Source of the DNA: Roseospira marina
GTDB taxonomy: Bacteria > Pseudomonadota > Alphaproteobacteria > Rhodospirillales > Rhodospirillaceae
DNA: 64,000 nucleotides
Direction: 5' to 3'
NCBI RefSeq assembly: GCF_014197855.1
Contig: NZ_JACIGJ010000016.1
Location: 1-64,000, forward strand
Shown here: positions 45,072 to 53,890 of the stretch, piece by piece
Layout: the number at the start of each line of letters is the position of its first letter
How positions within the stretch are numbered: the first letter of the stretch is position 1
Position numbers and translations under genes: made by a program
Notes under the pieces: model-generated
The model's database searches: none
Told to the model about the DNA's origin: nothing
The model's input: only the letters and a program-made list of their open reading frames with translations

Positions 45072-45886
45072 GTCTGGATCCCTCCCTCCGCCGCGAGCAC
45101 GGCAATCGCCAGAGCCGGCGTTGCCGCGATAAGACCATCCGCCCGGTCCAGCAGACCACCGTGACCCGGAATGAGGTCGCCACTGTCTTTGACCCGGAAC
45201 CGCCGTTTAAAGGCCGATTCAAACAGATCTCCGCCCTGTGAGACAATGCCCAGCAGAAGCGCGAGGCCCGCAATGTCCACCAACGCGTCGGCGCCCATCA
45301 TCCAGGCGGCACCAACGCCAACCACTGCGGCCGACCCAACCCCGCCGATCAGACCGGCCCAGGTCTTGTTCGGGCTGACGCGCGGCCAGAGACGGGGGCC
45401 TCCGATGCGGCGCCCGAAGCCGTAGGCCGCGATGTCCGTGGTCCAGACCACCAGAAACAACCAGAGAACGGTTTGCCAGCCCGCGTCCAGGCGAATCCAG
45501 GCCAACCCGATGGCGGGCACGCCAATATAAAGACAGCCCGCCGCGATCCACAGGGGGCGGCGCCGGTCCACGTCGACCCGATAGAAGGCGACCAGAAGGC
45601 CCAGAGCCGGTGCCAGCAGTGCCCAGGCGCCGAACGGGTCCACCAGAAGGGGCGCTACGGCGACCAGCGCCATCAGAACCTTGCCGAGCCCGCCGCGCCG
45701 CCCGCAGCACACGGTGCTCCACTCCCACGCCACCACCACAGCGGCGACGGCGACCATCAGGTCGAACCAGAGGCCGCCCAGAACGACGGCGAGAATAGCC
45801 ACCGGCCCCAGCACCAGGGCCGACAGCACACGCGCGCGCAGTGCATCGCGTTTGCCCTTGTCGGACGTCATCGGGTTGGCCGTCAT
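45065..45886 (-). CDS. cdsA: Phosphatidate cytidylyltransferase
   Basis: 273 residues, with about seven membrane segments. The family signature near the C-terminus is KDSGDLIPGHGGLLDRAD, preceded by FESAFKRRF. It makes CDP-diacylglycerol from phosphatidate and CTP, the precursor of all major phospholipids. It is 12 bases after uppS and overlaps dxr, an arrangement that suggests tight co-translation. The ATG at 45886 may be replaced by the one 15 bases downstream. Confidence 0.95.
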   Translation of the reverse strand: MTANPMTSDKGKRDALRARVLSALVLGPVAILAVVLGGLWFDLMVAVAAVVVAWEWSTVCCGRRGGLGKVLMALVAVAPLLVDPFGAWALLAPALGLLVAFYRVDVDRRRPLWIAAGCLYIGVPAIGLAWIRLDAGWQTVLWLFLVVWTTDIAAYGFGRRIGGPRLWPRVSPNKTWAGLIGGVGSAAVVGVGAAWMMGADALVDIAGLALLLGIVSQGGDLFESAFKRRFRVKDSGDLIPGHGGLLDRADGLIAATPALAIAVLAAEGGIQTW

Positions 45887-45898
45887 CGGCGTGTCGGC

Positions 45899-46639
45899 CT
45901 ACCCGGAAACGGCGCCGAAGCGCCGGTCCCGTGCGCGGAACTCGTCCAGGGCCGCCGCCAGATGCGCCTCGCCGAACTCGGGCCATGGCGCATCCACGAA
46001 CACAAGCTCAGCATAGGCGATCTGCCACAGAAGGAAGTTGCTGATCCGCTGTTCCCCGCTGGTCCGGATCAGAACGTCCGGATCGGGCATGTCGGGTGCG
46101 TACAGAGCGGCGCAGACCTGGGCCTCATCAATGCTGTCGGGCGACAGGTGGCCGCTCTGGACCGCCTCGGCCAGATGGCGGGCAGCGCGCACAATTTCCG
46201 CGCGTCCGCCATAATTCAGCGCGATCGTGAGGTTCAAGCGTGTGTTTGCGCCGGTCCGCCGTTCGGCCTCTTCAATCAGACGCAGTATGTCCGCACTGAA
46301 GCGGTCGCGTTCGCCGATGACTCGAAGCCGAATCCCCTCACGCTCCAGCTCGTTCATGTCACGCCGCAGGTACACCCGCAACAGACCCATCAGCGTGGAC
46401 ACTTCCTCGATCGGACGGCGCCAGTTCTCCGAGGAGAAGCCGAACAGGGTCAGGTGGCTGACGCCGAGGCGTACCGCGCCCGTGACCGTAGCACGGACCG
46501 CCTCAGCGCCCTTCCGGTGGCCTTCCGTCCGCGCCAGCCCGCGGGAGCGCGCCCACCGGCCGTTGCCGTCCATAATGATGGCGACGTGCAAGGGATCGGG
46601 GGGCCCGTCGTCGGATTGGGGTGCTGGGATGTGCGACAT
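45899..46639 (-). CDS. uppS: Undecaprenyl (isoprenyl) diphosphate synthase
   Basis: 246 residues from ATG 46639 (MSHIPAPQSD). The cis-prenyltransferase start HVAIIMDGNGRWARSRGLAR carries the catalytic Asp. FGFSSENWRRPIEEV and DVLIRTSGEQRISNFLLWQI with AYAELVFVDAPWPEF are the conserved substrate-binding parts. It makes the lipid carrier for peptidoglycan and O-antigen. The frame extends to 46684. It is followed by cdsA. Confidence 0.95.
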   Translation of the reverse strand: MSHIPAPQSDDGPPDPLHVAIIMDGNGRWARSRGLARTEGHRKGAEAVRATVTGAVRLGVSHLTLFGFSSENWRRPIEEVSTLMGLLRVYLRRDMNELEREGIRLRVIGERDRFSADILRLIEEAERRTGANTRLNLTIALNYGGRAEIVRAARHLAEAVQSGHLSPDSIDEAQVCAALYAPDMPDPDVLIRTSGEQRISNFLLWQIAYAELVFVDAPWPEFGEAHLAAALDEFRARDRRFGAVSG

Positions 46640-46799
46640 GGAGGGTTCCAGGGAGAAGAGCGGGGGCCCACGGCGGCGCGGCATGCCAGAACCGCGCCTT
46701 TAACGGTACACTACAGAACGGCACCCGAACACGCACGGTCTGCGTAACATTCGCTCGCTCTGCACGGTATGGTCTGGCGCCTGACACCCCATCCGTCCG

Positions 46800-47375
46800 T
46801 CAGACCTGCATGATCTCCTCTTCCTTATGGTGCAGCGCCTCGTCCACGGTCTTAATGGCGTCGTCCGTCAGCGCCTGGACCTCAGTGCCATGTTTTTTAT
46901 GGTCGTCCTGCGAGATGTCGCCGTCCTTTTCCATCCGCTTCAACTGGTCCATGCCGTCGCGGCGGACGTTGCGGATGGCGACGCGGGCGTGCTCGGCATA
47001 CTTCCCGGCCACTTTGGTCAGCTCGGTGCGGCGCTCCTCGTTCAGGGGCGGAATCGGCACGCGGATGGTCTGGCCCTCTCCGGCAGGATTCAGGCCGAGA
47101 CCACAATCCCGGATGGCCTTCTCGACGGCCTTGGCCATGGTCCGGTCCCAGACCTGGACCGTCAGCATGCGCGGTTCCGGTACGTTCACGCTGGCGACCT
47201 GATTGAGCGGCATAGAGGAGCCGTAGGCGTCGACCATTACGGGGTCCAGCAGGCTCACGTGGGCCCGTCCGGTGCGGAGGCCCGCGAACTCCTTGCGCAG
47301 AACATCCAGCGTGCTGTCCATCCGGTGCTTCAGGTCCTGCTTCAAGGCCGCGAAGTCCGCTGGTTTATCGCTCAC
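46800..47375 (-). CDS. frr: Ribosome recycling factor
   Basis: 191 residues from the GTG at 47375, which has GGAG seven bases upstream and lies one base after the pyrH stop. [20 protein letters not shown] and [20 protein letters not shown] are typical, with the flexible two-domain layout ending in [20 protein letters not shown] and [17 protein letters not shown]. With EF-G it splits post-termination ribosomes. An upstream in-frame GTG at 47390 lies inside pyrH and is less likely. Confidence 0.95.
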   Translation of the reverse strand: MSDKPADFAALKQDLKHRMDSTLDVLRKEFAGLRTGRAHVSLLDPVMVDAYGSSMPLNQVASVNVPEPRMLTVQVWDRTMAKAVEKAIRDCGLGLNPAGEGQTIRVPIPPLNEERRTELTKVAGKYAEHARVAIRNVRRDGMDQLKRMEKDGDISQDDHKKHGTEVQALTDDAIKTVDEALHHKEEEIMQV

Positions 47376-47376
47376 G

Positions 47377-48147
47377 TCACGTCTCCTCACGAATCATCGT
47401 GTACCGCCCCGCGCCGCGCAGGACGTCCGCCAGTGCGCCCGGCTGTTGCAGCGAGAACACGAGGATTGGTATCCCATTGTCCCGCGCCAAGGCAATCGCA
47501 GAGGTGTCCATGACCCGAAGGTCCTGGCGCAAGACGTCGCCAAAGGTCAGCGTTTCGTAGCGCGATGCGTCCGGAACCAGCTTGGGGTCGGCGTCGTAGA
47601 CGCCATCCACCTGCGTGGCCTTCAGCAGGGCGTCGCAGTTCATCTCCACGGCGCGCAAAGCCGCCGCCGTGTCGGTGGTGAAGAACGGGTTGCCGGTGCC
47701 GGCCGCGAAGATCACCACGCGCCCTTTTTCCATGTGCCGCACGGCGCGGCGCCGGATGTAAGGCTCGCAGACCGAGGCCATGGGGATCGCGGACTGCACC
47801 CGGGTCGGCACGCCGGCCTTCTCCAGGAAGTTCTGCACCGCCAGGGCATTCATGACGGTGGCCAGCATGCCCATGTAGTCCGCGCTGGTGCGATCCATGC
47901 CACGGGCGGCCTTGGACAGGCCCCGGAAGATGTTGCCGCCGCCGATGACGACGCACAACTGAACGCCGGTCTCATGGACGTGGCGGATCTCCCCGGCCAG
48001 CCGCTGGACGACGTCAAGATCGATGCCGTAGCCCTGCACGCCCATCAGGCCTTCGCCCGACAGCTTCAGGAGGACTCGGCGGAACGGGAGGGGGCAGGTG
48101 TCAGAGGCGTCCGCGTCGTGCCGTGCCAGGGGCTCCGCCATCACCAT
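47377..48147 (-). CDS. pyrH: Uridylate kinase
   Basis: 256 residues from ATG 48147, with AAGGA seven bases upstream. ATG 48141 with GGAG is equally possible. Amino-acid-kinase fold: [15 protein letters not shown] near residue 22, [40 protein letters not shown] and [15 protein letters not shown]. It phosphorylates UMP to UDP and is allosterically controlled by GTP and UTP. Between tsf and frr as in nearly all proteobacteria. Confidence 0.95.
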   Translation of the reverse strand: MVMAEPLARHDADASDTCPLPFRRVLLKLSGEGLMGVQGYGIDLDVVQRLAGEIRHVHETGVQLCVVIGGGNIFRGLSKAARGMDRTSADYMGMLATVMNALAVQNFLEKAGVPTRVQSAIPMASVCEPYIRRRAVRHMEKGRVVIFAAGTGNPFFTTDTAAALRAVEMNCDALLKATQVDGVYDADPKLVPDASRYETLTFGDVLRQDLRVMDTSAIALARDNGIPILVFSLQQPGALADVLRGAGRYTMIREET

Positions 48148-48314
48148 GTCTCCATCCTTCCACACATATTCCGGGCGGACGCACCGATTGCGTCGCGCCG
48201 TGCCGCGCCAGGGCGCGGCGGCGACCACCCTAGGCCGGTCCAGGGCTCCTTGCCAGTCTTCGTCAAGGCCCTGTCGCGGGATCGACCACGGGGTGGCGGC
48301 CGGGGGCCGGAACA

Positions 48315-48340
48315 GCCCGCGCCCGGGTATGGGCGCGGGC
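48315..48340 (-). terminator. Perfect 10-bp hairpin between tsf and pyrH
   Basis: GCCCGCGCCC (48315-48324) and GGGCGCGGGC (48331-48340) pair exactly around a 6-base loop. No T-run follows on the minus strand. It may act as an attenuator or RNA-processing stop that lets the rpsB-tsf part of the operon be expressed more than pyrH onward. Confidence 0.5.
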
Positions 48341-48359
48341 CGCCAGCGATGGTCTGGTC

Positions 48360-49286
48360 CTACTTGTTGAGCTGCTGCGCGACTTCGGCGGCGAAGTCCT
48401 TGTCTTCCTTCTCGATGCCCTCGCCGAGATTGAATCGCACGAACCCCGTCAGCGCGATGGGGGCGCCGATATCCTTGGCGGCGGCCTCGACCACTTTCTC
48501 GACCTTGGACTCGTTGTCCATCACATAGATCTGGTCGAGCAGGCAGACCTCTTCATAATACTTGCGAAGGCGGCCTTCGACCATCTTTTCGATGATGTTA
48601 TCCGGCTTGCCGGAGGCGCGCGCCTGCTCCGTCAGAACGGCCCGCTCGCGGTCCAGGGCGTCGGCGTCGACCTGAGTCCGGTTCAGGAACTGCGGCGATG
48701 CGGCCGCCACGTGCATGGCGAGGTTCTTGCCCAGTTCGGCGAGCTTGGCGGCGTCCCCCTCGGACTCGAGCGCGACCAGCACGCCGATGCGGCCCAGGCC
48801 GGGACGTGCGGCGTTGTGGACGTACGCGGACACGAGACCGTTGCCCACCTCCAGCACCTGGGCGCGGCGGAGGTTCATGTTCTCGCCGATGGTTGCAACC
48901 TGATGCGTCAGCTCCTCGCCCACGGTGCGGCCGGTGCCCGGGTAGGCCTTGTCTTTAAGCGCCTCGAGATCGTCGCCCTCGGTCAGGACGAGGTCGCCCA
49001 GGGTCTCGACGAGCTCCTGGAACGTGTCGTTACGAGCGACAAAGTCGGTTTCGGCGTTCAGCTCCACCACGGCGCCCCGGGTGCCGGTGGCCTTGACGGC
49101 GATCAGGCCCTCGGCGGCCACGCGGCCGGCCTTCTTGGCGGCGGCGGCGAGACCCTTCTTTCGGAGCCAGTCGACGGCGGCTTCCAGGTCGCCATCGGTT
49201 TCGTTCAGCGCCTTCTTGCAGTCCATCATGCCCGCGCCGGTCTTTTCGCGCAGGTCCTTGACCATGGAGGCGGTGATCTGGGCCAT
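48360..49286 (-). CDS. tsf: Elongation factor Ts
   Basis: 308 residues. The N-terminal UBA-like domain has [20 protein letters not shown], and the core starts at [20 protein letters not shown] with [18 protein letters not shown]. The C-terminal module ends [20 protein letters not shown]. It regenerates EF-Tu-GTP. It is co-directional with and downstream of rpsB, separated by 233 bases that contain the palindrome CCGTCCGGACGG near 49425-49436. Confidence 0.97.
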   Translation of the reverse strand: MAQITASMVKDLREKTGAGMMDCKKALNETDGDLEAAVDWLRKKGLAAAAKKAGRVAAEGLIAVKATGTRGAVVELNAETDFVARNDTFQELVETLGDLVLTEGDDLEALKDKAYPGTGRTVGEELTHQVATIGENMNLRRAQVLEVGNGLVSAYVHNAARPGLGRIGVLVALESEGDAAKLAELGKNLAMHVAAASPQFLNRTQVDADALDRERAVLTEQARASGKPDNIIEKMVEGRLRKYYEEVCLLDQIYVMDNESKVEKVVEAAAKDIGAPIALTGFVRFNLGEGIEKEDKDFAAEVAQQLNK

Positions 49287-49519
49287 GACTCTTCCTCTTC
49301 GTTGGCGAGTGTCGCGGTCCCGCCGGGGGCGGGCGGGGCCTCATGCGGAACCGCCCGGACGCGGCGCGCGGGAAGGGCGCGGGCCCGGGCGGGCAGACAA
49401 TCTCAGGCGTCGAACCGTCCGGTCCGTCCGGACGGTGGTACGCGCGTCGGGTCACGAACCGGCGTACAACAATGGCGGCAACCGGGGTCGCCGCCATCGT
49501 GTTGTCCGGCGCGGCGCAA

Positions 49520-50335
49520 TCAGGGCGCGCTGGCCGGATCCTGCGCCGTCTCACCCTCGGTCGGCACCTCGGCGGCGTCCGCGTCCTCAAGGGCCGGTTC
49601 GCTCACCTGTTCCATGGCGCCGATGTCGACGCCGGCGGCGCTCATCTCGGCCTGAATGCCGTCCAGGGCGGCGCCGCTGATGAGTTCGCAGTAGGTCTGG
49701 ATGGCGCGAATGGCGTCGTCGTTGCCCGGGATCGGGTAGGTGACGCCCTTCGGATCGCTGTTGCTGTCGAGAACCGCGACCACGGGGATGCCGAGCTTGG
49801 TGGCCTCGTTGACCGCGAGGTCCTCTTTGACGGTGTCGATGATGAACAGGATGTCGGGCAGGCCACCCATCTCCTTGATGCCGCCGAGCGCGAGGTCGAG
49901 CTTGTCCTTTTCGCGGGTCAGGTTCAGCAGCTCTTTCTTGGTCAGCGCCGCCAACTCACCGGAGTCCAGCTTTTCCTCAAGATCGCGCAGGCGGCGGATC
50001 GAGTGCGAAATGGTCTTCCAGTTCGTCAGCATGCCGCCGAGCCAGCGGTGGTTGACGTAGTACTGACCGCAGCGCCGCGCGGACTCCGCCACCACGTCCT
50101 GGGCCTGACGCTTGGTGCCCACGAAGAGCACGCGGCCACCGCCGGCCACGACGTCGCGCACGGCCTGCATCGCCCGGTGCATCATCGGCACGGTCTGCTG
50201 CAAATCGATGATGTGGACGTTGTCGCGCACCCCGAACAGGTACGGGGCCATCTTGGGGTTCCAGCGGCGCGTGTTGTGGCCGAAGTGGCAGCCAGCTTCG
50301 ATCATCTGGCGCATGGTAAAGGTCGGCATCGTCAT
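49520..50335 (-). CDS. rpsB: 30S ribosomal protein S2
   Basis: 271 residues. [20 protein letters not shown] is the family start, then [40 protein letters not shown] and [20 protein letters not shown]. An acidic tail ([20 protein letters not shown]) extends beyond the globular part, as in many alphaproteobacteria. AAGGA lies nine bases before ATG 50335. First gene of the operon running to lpxI-lpxB. Confidence 0.97.
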   Translation of the reverse strand: MTMPTFTMRQMIEAGCHFGHNTRRWNPKMAPYLFGVRDNVHIIDLQQTVPMMHRAMQAVRDVVAGGGRVLFVGTKRQAQDVVAESARRCGQYYVNHRWLGGMLTNWKTISHSIRRLRDLEEKLDSGELAALTKKELLNLTREKDKLDLALGGIKEMGGLPDILFIIDTVKEDLAVNEATKLGIPVVAVLDSNSDPKGVTYPIPGNDDAIRAIQTYCELISGAALDGIQAEMSAAGVDIGAMEQVSEPALEDADAAEVPTEGETAQDPASAP

Positions 50336-50742
50336 CGTCGTGTTCCTTGACTTTTCCGGTTAGGCCGCCGCGGGATGTGAGCCGACACGCCGAAACGCGC
50401 CGACACCGGAACGACCCGCTGGCCATAGTCGCCGCATGGCGAAGGGCCCGGGCCGCGTTCCCGCGTGTGGGTTTGTGCGGCGGGTTCTACCCCTTCGGCG
50501 CACCCTTGACAAGCCCTTGGGGAGCGCTCTTACGACACGCGCTTGGGGCAGGGGGGCGACAGTGACGGGAGAGACCTGCGGGCTGTTCGGGCGGCCGCCG
50601 AACACATGACCTTCTCCCGAGGCGTCTGTCTCGGCAGCCGCGGCGCCACTTGCGCGCACCCGGCCGTGATCCGCGGCGGCGACGGTGCCGACGCGCAGCA
50701 TGTTGCCGGCGCACCCCGGCGCCCCGCGCTTACAGCGGGATC
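50336..50742. other. Intergenic region upstream of rpsB
   Basis: 407 bases between the rpsB start and the end of the marR gene. Both are leftward, so this should contain the rpsB operon promoter and a leader. It is GC-rich, and I see no gene, clear promoter or named leader motif. Confidence 0.45.
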
Positions 50743-51192
50743 CTATCTGGCTTCCTTGCCTTCCCAGACCTGCATGGCGTGGATAACGCGCCGCATCAGA
50801 TCGAGGAAGGTGGCGCGCTCCTCGTCGGATAAGTCCGTCAGGGCCACCCCGTTCTGCGCATCGGCGGCGTCGGTCGCCGCGTCCCGGACCGCGCGAGCCT
50901 TCGGGGTCAACCATGCTTGATGGGCGCGGCCATCATCGGGATGCGGTCGGCGTACGATCCAGCCGTCGCGCTCCATGCGTCGCAACGTGTTCGCCATGGT
51001 GGCCTGTTCCACGTCCAGGCGTTCAAGAAGCTGTTTCTGTGTCAGGCCGTCCTCATCCCACAGTTCAAGCAGGGTCATGAACTGTGCGGGCGCGAGCCCA
51101 AGCGGCTGAATGCGGCGCTGCAGTCCGTTGGCGAACAGGCGCGCCATGTGGTTGGTCAGATAGCCGGCTGACTCGCTTTTCTGGAAGGTCAT
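50743..51192 (-). CDS. MarR-family transcriptional regulator
   Basis: 149 residues. Winged helix-turn-helix: APAQFMTLLELWDEDGLTQK, LLERLDVEQATMANTLRRME, then the wing DGWIVRRPHPDDGRAHQAWL. Dimerisation helices lie at both ends. It is divergent from a small membrane protein gene, and the shared 113-base region contains two near-identical palindromes that should be its operators. MarR proteins typically release DNA on binding phenolic or oxidised ligands. The ligand here is unknown. Confidence 0.92.
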   Translation of the reverse strand: MTFQKSESAGYLTNHMARLFANGLQRRIQPLGLAPAQFMTLLELWDEDGLTQKQLLERLDVEQATMANTLRRMERDGWIVRRPHPDDGRAHQAWLTPKARAVRDAATDAADAQNGVALTDLSDEERATFLDLMRRVIHAMQVWEGKEAR

Positions 51193-51245
51193 CGCTTCAT
51201 GATGTCTCGATAAAATCGCTCAGGGCCATGGTGACTCACCCGCAT

Positions 51246-51279
51246 ATAGCATGCTATGGTTTTTTACATAGCACGCTAT
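51246..51279. promoter_or_regulatory. Two palindromic operators in the marR/membrane-protein divergent promoter
   Basis: ATAGCATGCTAT (51246-51257) is a perfect palindrome, and ATAGCACGCTAT (51268-51279) differs from it at one base. Centres are 22 bases apart, so both dimers bind the same face of the helix. The spacing and place fit MarR autorepression and control of the rightward gene. Confidence 0.8.
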
Positions 51280-51305
51280 ATTAACAAGATCCGGAGGCTC
51301 TAGCT

Positions 51306-51752
51306 ATGACCAAGACCCTGCACCCTATCGCCGGCACGCTCGCGCTCGGCCTGATCGTTCTGTTCTGGATCGCGACCGTCGTTTCGGAGCTGTTTGCTCC
51401 CCTCCCCGTCGTCGTCGCGGTCAAGACGGCGATCCCCTGGGCGTTCCTGGTGTTGATCCCGGCCTTGGTGCTTGCCGGGGCGAGTGGGGCCTGGTTGAGT
51501 CGGACGGCCCCCTCACCGTTGGCCTTCACCAAGCGCCGGCGGATGCCCATCATTGCCGCCAATGGCCTTCTGGTGCTTGTGCCCGCCGCTCTGTTTTTGG
51601 CGACCAAGGCGGCATCCGGCGCGTTCGACACCGCGTTCTATGTGGTTCAGGGCGTCGAGTTGGTGGCGGGGGCGGTTAACGTGAGTCTGCTGGGTTTAAA
51701 CCTGCGGGACGGCCTGCGTATGACGGGGCGCGTCGGCCGTGTCGCTCCGTGA
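51306..51752 (+). CDS. Four-helix membrane protein, likely MarR-controlled
   Basis: 148 residues with four hydrophobic segments: about 10-30 (GTLALGLIVLFWIATVVSEL), 38-60 (AVKTAIPWAFLVLIPALVLA), 80-100 (MPIIAANGLLVLVPAALFLA) and 110-130. A polar loop SRTAPSPLAFTKRRRM lies between helices 2 and 3. GGAGG precedes the ATG. I know the type as a conserved hypothetical often next to MarR genes but cannot name a function. The divergent MarR gene and shared operators imply inducible expression. Confidence 0.8.
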   Translation: MTKTLHPIAGTLALGLIVLFWIATVVSELFAPLPVVVAVKTAIPWAFLVLIPALVLAGASGAWLSRTAPSPLAFTKRRRMPIIAANGLLVLVPAALFLATKAASGAFDTAFYVVQGVELVAGAVNVSLLGLNLRDGLRMTGRVGRVAP

Positions 51753-51813
51753 TCCCTGCGACGGACGCGCGATCAATGCCGCACGCACAGCCGCGCGCTT
51801 TCCCGATACCGTC

Positions 51814-51835
51814 GCCGAGAATCAGCCGAGAATCA
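51814..51835. repeat. Perfect 11-bp tandem duplication
   Basis: GCCGAGAATCA occurs twice in direct succession (51814-51824, 51825-51835), at the start of the degenerate stretch that leads into the integrase relic. Confidence 0.8.
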
Positions 51836-51950
51836 TAGGTGGAGCAAAGCCAACAGCGCTTTAACCACCATAGGGCTCGTTTGGAGTGGGGGCACGCGAC
51901 TACATTCTGCCGGGTCCGAACCTGGCGGTCCGAGGTCCACGCATTCGACG

Positions 51951-52240
51951 TCTCGGGGATTTTCACGCCGCGAATCGAGCATGGACCGAACAGGAGTTGG
52001 TCGCCGTCACCCTCGCGCGTTCACCGGAGCGCGAGAAGGCGACGTGTTGCGCCTGACCTGGGCCCAGATCGATTCGCCGGGAGACGACGGACTGCCGTCT
52101 GCGATCCGCTACCGCCAGGGCAAGACCGGGCGTGCGTTGTGACTTCCCGTTCATCCTGTTCTCGCCCGCGTCCCGACCGAGACGCCGTGCCATGAAGGCG
52201 ATCGAACTCTTGCAGAAAGCAGAAGAACAGACGATGAACA
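51951..52240 (+). pseudogene. Tyrosine integrase relic beside tRNA-Thr
   Basis: Two frames hold pieces of a phage-type integrase. First RRLGDFHAANRAWTEQELVA (about 51951-52013). Then, one frame over, FTGAREGDVLRLTWAQIDSP with the first catalytic arginine, GKTGRAL, an in-frame TGA at 52140-52142, and LPVHPVL beyond it. Between the pieces the usual helix before the TGxREGD motif is missing, so there is a deletion with frameshift plus a nonsense codon. The C-terminal active-site residues are lost. It ends shortly before the tRNA-Thr terminator and marks an old insertion at this tRNA. Confidence 0.7.
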
Positions 52241-52277
52241 TACGGTCAGGTATGGAAAACGCTCACCCCGAATATGG

Positions 52278-52307
52278 AAAAAACGGTCAGGATCGCTGAC
52301 CGTTTTT
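52278..52307 (-). terminator. Intrinsic terminator of tRNA-Thr
   Basis: AAACGGTCAG (52281-52290) pairs with CTGACCGTTT (52296-52305) around GATCG. On the minus strand the stem is followed by six T (52283-52278), 23 bases past the tRNA 3' end. It can also stop plus-strand transcription. Confidence 0.88.
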
Positions 52308-52329
52308 CAAGCGAAGTCTTTGAAAAGAC

Positions 52330-52405
52330 TGGTGCCGCAGGAGGGACTTGAACCCCCGACCCACGCATTACGAATGCGTTGCTCTACCAGCTGAGCTACT
52401 GCGGC
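52330..52405 (-). tRNA. tRNA-Thr(CGU)
   Basis: A 76-base cloverleaf: acceptor GCCGCAG/CTGCGGC, D-arm GCTCAGCTGGTAGAGC, anticodon stem-loop ACGCA-TTCGTAA-TGCGT (anticodon CGU), T-arm GGGGGTTCAAGTCCCTC, discriminator A and an encoded CCA. Reads ACG threonine codons. A terminator and an integrase relic lie at its 3' side. Confidence 0.95.
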
Positions 52406-52671
52406 ATTCTGGATTCGGCATTGAGTCCGAATCAAGCGACGCGCGACTCCCATCGACACGTCCCGACGGGCCCCCTTGGGCCGAACGGACGCGCACCATA
52501 CTGAGGCCCGGCCGCGCTGACAAGAGCCAATCCAATACCCATAACCGCGACCCGGCATTGAAGACGTGCGGTGGAGCCCGGTATGCTGTCATGCAGCATG
52601 GCTGGTCGCGCAACACACCTCGGAGGGAGGGGCGCGGCGGTCTGTGGTCCCGCCAACCAGGAGTCGCCGTC

Positions 52672-53310
52672 ATGCCAGAGGGCCGTCCCCGCATCTATCT
52701 GGCCGGACCCGAGGTGTTTCATGCCGAGGCCCGGTCTCTCGGCGCGCGCAAGGTGGCGATCTGTTCCGCCGCGGGGCTGGACGGCGTCTACCCTCTGGAC
52801 GGTGTGCCGGACGATGAGCCCGAACCGACACCGCGTGCCGGCCTGGCCATCTTTCAGCACTGCCTGGAGACCATGAACGCCTGCGATGCCCTGATCGCCA
52901 ACCTGACGCCCTTTCGGGGGCCGAGCATGGACGTGGGGACGGCGGTCGAGATGGGGTATATGCGCGGGCTTGGCCGCCCGGTCTTCGCGTACAGCAACAC
53001 GGCGTTGCCCTACATCCAGCGGGTGACCGTGGCGTTGGGGGGGCGGCTGCCTCGGCGCGAGGACGGGACGCCTGTCGATCCGGAAGACATGGCGGTGGAG
53101 CCCTTCGGCCTTGCCGACAACCTGATGGTGGATGGGTGCGTGGCCGACTCGGGGCACGGTGCGCGGGTCGTGACTCGTGAAACACAGTTCGTCGCGCGCT
53201 GGACCGACATGACTGCGTTCACAGAGGCCGTGCGCCGCGCCGCGGCGGTCCTGCTGACGCCGCCCTGTCGGGAGCGCGAGCCCCTGGATATGGGGGGAGA
53301 GAGGGTGTGA
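52672..53310 (+). CDS. Nucleoside 2-deoxyribosyltransferase family protein
   Basis: 212 residues from ATG 52672. RIYLAGPEVFHAEARSLGAR is the family start, and GPSMDVGTAVEMGYMRGLGR has the catalytic Glu (AVEMGYM). DGCVADSGHGARV and the C-terminal helix follow. Members cleave or transfer the deoxyribose of nucleosides in salvage or detoxification. It is somewhat longer than the classic 160-residue enzyme, with an insertion around YIQRVTVALGGRLPRREDGT. Monocistronic between tRNA-Thr and a convergent DUF1674 gene. Confidence 0.85.
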   Translation: MPEGRPRIYLAGPEVFHAEARSLGARKVAICSAAGLDGVYPLDGVPDDEPEPTPRAGLAIFQHCLETMNACDALIANLTPFRGPSMDVGTAVEMGYMRGLGRPVFAYSNTALPYIQRVTVALGGRLPRREDGTPVDPEDMAVEPFGLADNLMVDGCVADSGHGARVVTRETQFVARWTDMTAFTEAVRRAAAVLLTPPCREREPLDMGGERV

Positions 53311-53503
53311 CGGGGGGCATCCCGCATCACCGGGTTCAAGGTTAACGGGCCGGCGCGCGCTTTCGCGCTGTCGCCCCGATCACCAATGTCTCGGATCTCA
53401 GCGGTGTTTCGCTGCACTTCACCCAAACGGCCCTGAACCGCGTCACGGGACCTTGACCGTCACGATGTCGTGAGCGTCAGACGGGGACACGGATGGGGGT
53501 GGC

Positions 53504-53794
53504 TCAAAAGTCGGTGCATCGCCCCTTCTGTTCCCAATCGTTGTAGCGCGTGGGTTCCGGTCCCTTCGGGCCGCCGACCTCGGTGACGTCGGCCCCTTGG
53601 TTAACTCCATGGTCGGTCTCTGCGTCGACTCGGGCCGCGTTGAACGAGGCACGCCGCAGGGCCTGACGGGAGTGCATGACCGCGCCGGTGGGCTCGGGCG
53701 GTGGCGCCTCGGGGGTCAAGGGGAGGGGCAGGGCGTCGCCCCAGCCGGTGGCGGGGTTCGGCGTGCCGGAATCCCGGGTGTTCGACGTCGTCAT
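53504..53794 (-). CDS. DUF1674 / SDHAF4-like protein
   Basis: 96 residues. The diagnostic C-terminus is EVGGPKGPEPTRYNDWEQKG followed by RCTDF, as in succinate dehydrogenase assembly factor 4 and its alphaproteobacterial homologues. The eukaryotic member protects the flavinated SdhA subunit during assembly. The N-terminal 60 residues are low-complexity and proline-rich. The start is unclear: ATG 53794 is used, but 53833 and 53881 are open, and none has a good ribosome site. Confidence 0.82.
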   Translation of the reverse strand: MTTSNTRDSGTPNPATGWGDALPLPLTPEAPPPEPTGAVMHSRQALRRASFNAARVDAETDHGVNQGADVTEVGGPKGPEPTRYNDWEQKGRCTDF

Positions 53795-53890
53795 GGAACC
53801 AAAACCCAAGGTCTGATGGGTGGGGACCGGCATCAAGATGCGGCCGGACGTCAGGATCGCCGTCTCGGGCCGGCATTTCAACCGTGCGGG

